Shown in pieces: positions 13,701 to 16,007 of a stretch of DNA of 16,007 nucleotides (its first letter is position 1; each line of letters begins with the position of its first letter). A model generated the notes under the pieces. That model was not told where the DNA came from, made no database searches, and saw only the letters and a program-made list of their open reading frames with translations. Source of the DNA: an uncultured Clostridia bacterium (GTDB lineage: Bacteria; Bacillota; Clostridia; Christensenellales; Aristaeellaceae). A program made the position numbers and the translations under genes. The stretch is from the NCBI GenBank assembly GCA_944363005.1, contig CALVTV010000192.1, forward strand, positions 1-16,007, in the 5' to 3' direction.

Positions 13701-14400
13701 GGGCAAGGTGCTCTCTGAACAGGCGCAGAAGCGGCTGGACGCCATTCGCGAGTTCACGGAGTTCGGTTCCGGATTCCGCATCGCCATGCGCGACCTGGAA
13801 TTGCGCGGCGCGGGCAATCTGCTCGGCCCGCAGCAGAGTGGCCATCTGGCGAACATCGGCTACGACCTCTACTGCAAACTGCTGGAGGAGGCCGTGCTGG
13901 AGGCGCAGGGGAAAGCGCCGGAACCCAACCGCGACATGGAGACGCGCATGGATGTACACGTCAACGCCTATCTGCCCGCGGAGTACGTCACGGGCGACCG
14001 CCAGCGCCTGGAGGTCTACAAGCGCATCGCGTCCATCCGCACGGCGCAGCAGCGCGACGACATCGAGGACGAACTCATCGACCGCTTCGGCGACGAGCCG
14101 CAGTGCGTGGCGAATCTGGTGGCCGTGGCGTACCTCAAGGCGATGTGTCAGAGCCTGGGCATCGACCGCGTGCATCAGAGCGACGGGCGTATGGACATGC
14201 GCTTTGCGCCGCAGGCCCAGGTCGATGGCGAGGCGCTGTTTAAAGCGCTGACGGGCTTCGACGCCCGGATGACCCTCTCGGCCTCCAGCCCGGTGATGCT
14301 CACCATGCGCGATTCCACGATGGCCCGCGAGGATATGCTGCACCTGACGGTCAAGGCGATGGAGCGCCTGCTTGCGCGCATGGAGCGGCAAAGCGCCTGA
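10783..14400 (+). CDS. mfd: Transcription-repair coupling factor
   Basis: Mfd recognises RNA polymerase stalled at DNA damage, pushes it off the template by ATP-driven translocation, and recruits UvrA for nucleotide excision repair. The 1205-residue protein has the full architecture: a UvrB-like N-terminal region with RGGIVDIYP (about 178-186), an RNA-polymerase interaction domain starting FTDLNVGDYVVHETHGIGIY (about 528) and ending near DHLDRIQKYIG, and RecG-like motor lobes. The motor shows Walker A GDVGYGKTE (683-691), the DEEQ box at 784-787, SATPIPRT (from 810) and motif VI QMRGRVGR (953-960). The TRG translocation motif DLELRGAGNLLG follows (from 1004), then a C-terminal D7 domain. Length is slightly above B. 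subtilis Mfd (about 1177). AAGGAG (10772-10777) precedes ATG 10783. No frameshift or missing motif was seen. Confidence 0.97.
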   Translation: MQTHFLFDLLHGYAPYEQMVEESGKGAAVIAASGLAGAQKAHLACALAAQTGRPLLFLCDSEKSASRAMEDISALMGGGVSSFPAREITFYQEVAASREVTCRRIETLQRLITGETRAVVAPMDALLHRVMPRALFHAHTLRLSVGQSMPTDALCSRLLGAGYTREYMVEGKGQFSLRGGIVDIYPADSLHAVRIEFFDDEIDSIRLFDVMSQRSQSNLQEIVIPPASEAPVPLEDAVSRADALLQLLERQKAAYERAQTKEKPEATLADLPLEEGEVAAPEAFTRGSRTMERFEENLQAAAGQLREGVASRMLEKFIHLLYAQTETLLDYMNRPIIVLDEPEALYARMDSRTGEFDQAFKSALERGDALAGQSTLLLTSDEVLSCMQGQTLLAMTSILRPVERLRPTLLCPMGGMGAGSYGGRAREMCADVSRWMQDGWRVVILSGGAARGERMRTSFEDEGIRTTFDELGERPPQPGECRIYPMMLSEGFQYPALKLTVIVEGDFYGAKGSKGRARKKEGSKIASFTDLNVGDYVVHETHGIGIYQGTTRLVSEGAARDYLMVQYFGSDKLYIPVDHLDRIQKYIGSGEGAAPKLSHLGGKDWDKQKSKVRESLKELAFDLVKLYAERRKNKGHAFGKDTLWQQEFEENFPYEETPDQLQATEEIKRDMEREEPMDRLLCGDVGYGKTEVALRAAFKAVMDGRQVAILAPTTILAQQHYNTLMRRFEGFPIEAAVLSRFVSPKEQKETLARLKDGSVDMIVGTHRLLAKDVKFKDLGLLIVDEEQRFGVGHKETIKNMKKTVDVLTLSATPIPRTLHMSMVGIRDMSLLETPPQARYPVQTYVMEYQDSVIRDAILRELARGGQVFFLYNRVGSIDLCFKQLSQLVPEARIAIAHGQMRENALEDVMMDFSQQKYDVLLCTTIIESGLDIPMANTLIIYDADHFGLSQLYQMRGRVGRSNRLAYAYFTVRPGKVLSEQAQKRLDAIREFTEFGSGFRIAMRDLELRGAGNLLGPQQSGHLANIGYDLYCKLLEEAVLEAQGKAPEPNRDMETRMDVHVNAYLPAEYVTGDRQRLEVYKRIASIRTAQQRDDIEDELIDRFGDEPQCVANLVAVAYLKAMCQSLGIDRVHQSDGRMDMRFAPQAQVDGEALFKALTGFDARMTLSASSPVMLTMRDSTMAREDMLHLTVKAMERLLARMERQSA

Positions 14401-14416
14401 AATTTTGCCAAAGCTC

Positions 14417-14445
14417 TTGCAATTTTCGCCGCAATCGGGTACAAT
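14417..14445 (+). promoter_or_regulatory. Sigma-A-type promoter of the SRP RNA gene
   Basis: TTGCAA (14417-14422) and TACAAT (14440-14445) are separated by 17 bases, just after the mfd stop. The predicted start is around 14450-14453, which coincides with the first base of the terminal helix of the SRP RNA. Confidence 0.85.
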
Positions 14446-14449
14446 AAGC

Positions 14450-14578
14450 GTGTGGAATGCGATGACGGATGGAGCTCATGCAATGCGAGGGTGTGAACCT
14501 TGTCAGGGCCGGAAGGCAGCAGCAATAAGCATTGTATCGTGTGTGCCGTGGGAATTTCTGCCCCGAGCATTCTACACT
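14450..14578 (+). ncRNA. ffs: Signal recognition particle RNA (small bacterial / 4.5S type)
   Basis: The RNA binds the protein Ffh to form the signal recognition particle, which targets ribosomes making membrane and secreted proteins. The diagnostic domain IV is clear: GTCAGGGCCGGAAGGCAGCAGC spans 14502-14523, with the GGAA tetraloop at 14511-14514 and the asymmetric CAGG / AGCAG loops that bind Ffh. Outside it CAATGC (14481-14486) pairs with GCATTG (14529-14534). The ends close with GTGTGGAATGC (14450-14460) against GCATTCTACAC (14567-14577), 11 pairs with one wobble. This gives a rod of roughly 128 bases, without the extra Alu-like domain of the longer Bacillus RNA. A strong promoter and terminator bracket it. 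The exact ends are good to a few bases. Confidence 0.93.
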
Positions 14579-14589
14579 GTCATAGAATC

Positions 14590-14616
14590 AAAGCGTCGGC
14601 TCGTCCGGCGCTTTTT
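14590..14616 (+). terminator. Rho-independent terminator of the SRP RNA gene
   Basis: AAAGCGTCGG (14590-14599) pairs with CCGGCGCTTT (14605-14614), with one G-T wobble and a 5-base loop, and ends in a five-T run. It starts about a dozen bases after the RNA's 3' helix. Confidence 0.9.
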
Positions 14617-14637
14617 CTGATGAAGGGGGAACGGGCT

Positions 14638-15477
14638 GTGCGGTATCGGATCGGGGAAATGGCGGAATTCTTTGGCATGAGCAAGGAAGGCGTGCGCTTT
14701 TTGGAGCGCCAAGGGGTGATCCATGCCATGCGCGATGAAAAAAACGGGTATCGCTATTTTCCCCGGGAGGAGATTACCAGCTTAAAACAGATCCGGCGTT
14801 ATCAGAGCTTGGGCTTTTCGCTAGAAGAGGCCCAACAGATGGTTTGCGATACGCCGCGGGAGGAAATCGCGGCCCGGCTTTCCCAAAAGCAGGAGGAACT
14901 GGCGCGCAAGGCGCAGCAGATTCAAACCATGCAGAAGCAACTCGCCCTTCAACAGGAGGCCGTCAGGCATTTGCTCGACTGCGAACAGCGCATTTGGGAG
15001 GGCGAGCGGCCGGAAATGTATTTTTTCCCGCGCGTGCCGGATGAGGCCAGCGGGACGACCGCAAAAGAAAAAGAAGCGATTGCCCGCGCCCGCGAAGAGG
15101 AAAAGCAGTGGATTCTTGCGGCGCCGCCCTGTGTGCTGGGGGCCATGCATCTGGCGGCCGACGGCAGCGGACGGCGCGCAAGGGGCTCGATCGTGCGCGC
15201 GCAATCCGCCAGAGAAGTTGGATTGGCGATTTCCGAACGGGTCATTCATCTTCCGCCCTGCTTTTGCGTTTGCGGTGTGGTAGATGCACCGCTTTATCAG
15301 GAACCGGATCTTGCGCCTCTGCTGGACTATGGCCGGGCGAAAGGATGGTCGCTGAGCGGGGATGTATATGGCGTTTTGTGGATGACGTACTGCGATGAAG
15401 CGGGGGATCGTTGGGGAATTCACGAAATGTACGTGCCGATGGGAAAAAAGTGCAGAAATGACTTGACAGTCAAGTAA
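14638..15477 (+). CDS. MerR-family transcriptional regulator with C-terminal effector-binding domain
   Basis: The 279-residue protein has a MerR winged helix (1-70: YRIGEMAEFFGMSKEGVRFLERQGVI, then NGYRYFPREEI and SLGFSLEEAQQMV), a dimerising coiled coil (about 75-115, rich in Gln/Lys/Glu) and a C-terminal region (about 125-270) that resembles BmrR/GyrI-like ligand domains (GDVYGVLWMTYCDEAGDRWG, IHEMYVPM). Such proteins usually sense small, often hydrophobic molecules. Seven cysteines are present, but I see no clear metal-binding cluster of the MerR/CueR type. GTG 14638 is chosen because AAGGGGGA (14623-14630) lies seven bases upstream and the protein then starts exactly at the HTH. An in-frame ATG at 14620 is possible, and the longer frame starting at 14500 lies inside the SRP RNA and is rejected. 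I see no separate promoter after the ffs terminator, so it may depend on read-through. Its end overlaps the next promoter. Confidence 0.87.
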   Translation: MRYRIGEMAEFFGMSKEGVRFLERQGVIHAMRDEKNGYRYFPREEITSLKQIRRYQSLGFSLEEAQQMVCDTPREEIAARLSQKQEELARKAQQIQTMQKQLALQQEAVRHLLDCEQRIWEGERPEMYFFPRVPDEASGTTAKEKEAIARAREEEKQWILAAPPCVLGAMHLAADGSGRRARGSIVRAQSAREVGLAISERVIHLPPCFCVCGVVDAPLYQEPDLAPLLDYGRAKGWSLSGDVYGVLWMTYCDEAGDRWGIHEMYVPMGKKCRNDLTVK

Positions 15478-15494
15478 GTTGATTGTTATATCAT
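15463..15494 (+). promoter_or_regulatory. MerR-type promoter with 20-base spacer and internal dyad
   Basis: A perfect TTGACA (15463-15468) and TATCAT (15489-15494, 5 of 6) are 20 bases apart, too far for normal RNA polymerase binding but typical of MerR-activated promoters (19-20). The spacer side nearest the -35 holds a dyad, CAGTCAA (15467-15473) and TTGATTG (15479-15485), imperfect at one position. A second, perfect dyad, ACTTGAC / GTCAAGT (15461-15475), overlaps the -35 box. The -35 box and stop codon of the merR-family gene lie within this site. It would drive the FMN-binding protein gene. A shorter-spacer alternative (TATATC at 18 bases) is a weaker match. Confidence 0.65.
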
Positions 15495-15505
15495 TCACCT
15501 GCTGC

Positions 15506-15523
15506 CGAACCCGGAGGGGTTCG
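15506..15523 (+). promoter_or_regulatory. Stem-loop in the leader of the FMN-binding protein gene
   Basis: CGAACCC (15506-15512) pairs perfectly with GGGTTCG (15517-15523) around GGAG. It begins a few bases into the predicted transcript and lies just before the ribosome binding site. It may stabilise the 5' end of the message. It is too short for a riboswitch and has no T run. Confidence 0.45.
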
Positions 15524-15541
15524 CACAAAGGAGGAAAAAAG

Positions 15542-16007
15542 ATGAACATGAAGAAGACGATCGCCATGCTCCTCGTGTGCGCGATGTCCCTGGTGTGCGT
15601 GGGCGCCTCTGCGGCCACCTACACGCCGGGCACGTACGAGGGTGTGGCGCAGGGCTTTGGCGGCCCGGTCACCGTGAAGGTGACGGTCGATGAGGCGGCT
15701 GTGACCGCCGTTGAAATCACCGGCGATGCCGAGACGGAAGCGTTGGGCGGCGCGGCCATCGAGCAGTACACCACCTCGCTGGTGGGCGCGACGGATGCGG
15801 AGTCTGTGGAAGCCGTGTCCGGCGCGACCGTGACGAGCAACGCCGTCAAGGACGCGCTGGCTTCCGCGCTGGCGCAGGCCAGCGGCGAGGCGACGGCCAG
15901 CGACGCGGAGCTCGCGTTCACGGCCGGCACCTATACCGGCACGGCGGAAGGCTACAACGGCCCGGTCGAGGTGAGCGTGACGTTCTCCGAGAGCGCTGTG
16001 ACCGCCA
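15542..16007 (+). CDS. Secreted FMN-binding-domain protein, 5' part (3' end outside the window)
   Basis: The frame is open from ATG 15542 to the window edge, 155 residues visible. AAAGGAGG (15527-15534) is a strong ribosome binding site. Residues 1-24 are a signal peptide (MNMKK, hydrophobic core, GASA cleavage-like end). The mature part is an FMN_bind-like domain: TYTPGTYEGVAQGFGGPVTV, then the flavinylation-type motif EAVSGATVTS with Thr96 as the likely covalent FMN site attached by ApbE. A second unit begins at about residue 127 (AGTYTGTAEGYNGPVEVSV), so the protein carries tandem FMN_bind domains and is Ala/Thr/Val-rich. Family relatives are extracellular flavin electron carriers or FMN_bind-FAD reductases (fumarate or urocanate reductase type). 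The visible part does not decide which. It probably forms the target of the MerR regulator upstream. The motif has Glu where Asp is usual. Confidence 0.8.
   Translation, partial: MNMKKTIAMLLVCAMSLVCVGASAATYTPGTYEGVAQGFGGPVTVKVTVDEAAVTAVEITGDAETEALGGAAIEQYTTSLVGATDAESVEAVSGATVTSNAVKDALASALAQASGEATASDAELAFTAGTYTGTAEGYNGPVEVSVTFSESAVTA

Noticed and set aside
10762..14391. Antisense open frame of 1209 codons covering mfd
   Set aside because: It exactly mirrors mfd, is very rich in His, Arg, Ala and Leu and shows no domain. mfd has all of its motifs on the + strand.
14500..14637. N-terminal extension of the MerR gene starting inside the SRP RNA
   Set aside because: It would place coding sequence in a structured RNA and its terminator; the MerR domain starts at the GTG at 14638, which has a good ribosome binding site.
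1..16007. Mobile element, phage or CRISPR content
   Set aside because: No transposase, integrase or terminal inverted repeats, and no regular repeat-spacer array. The only tandem-like DNA is the short repeat in the first adaptor.

Overview
The window looks like chromosomal DNA from a fairly GC-rich, low-copy Gram-positive bacterium, most likely a member of the Clostridia. The evidence is a Bacillus-type PurR (winged helix plus PRPP-binding domain), strong AGGAGG-type ribosome binding sites, sigma-A promoters with 17-base spacers, MacAB-like exporter genes with no outer-membrane partner, and a purR/pth/mfd neighbourhood that is a condensed form of the purR-spoVG-glmU-prs-pth-mfd order known from Bacillus. 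The species cannot be named from this sequence. No phage genes, insertion sequences, CRISPR arrays, tRNAs or 16S/23S rRNA were seen.

Layout. Bases 1-123 are the tail of a probable family 5 extracellular solute-binding protein, followed by a terminator. A uracil permease gene (uraA) with its own promoter and terminator follows (386-1827). Next is a four-gene + strand operon (2002-7549): adaptor, ABC ATPase, MacB/FtsX-type permease, and a second, paralogous adaptor. It ends at a strong hairpin shared with murC, which converges from the other strand (7600-8994).

A divergent promoter region (9016-9243) separates murC from purR. After purR come pth and mfd, then a small SRP RNA gene (ffs) with a clear promoter and terminator. 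Next is a MerR-family regulator gene whose last codons overlap a 20-base-spacer promoter with a dyad, the classic MerR target architecture. That promoter points at a truncated gene for a secreted FMN-binding-domain protein, which runs off the end of the window.

How the genes work together. uraA imports a pyrimidine base. The four-gene operon probably forms one tripartite exporter-like complex with two different adaptors; its substrate is unknown. murC, pth, mfd, ffs and purR are housekeeping genes (peptidoglycan precursors, peptidyl-tRNA recycling, transcription-coupled repair, protein targeting, purine control). The MerR gene and the FMN-binding protein look like a local regulator-target pair. 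The most notable points are the MerR-type promoter, the methionine/glycine-rich insertion in the first adaptor, the cysteine in the Walker A motif of the ATPase, and the paired adaptors flanking the transporter.
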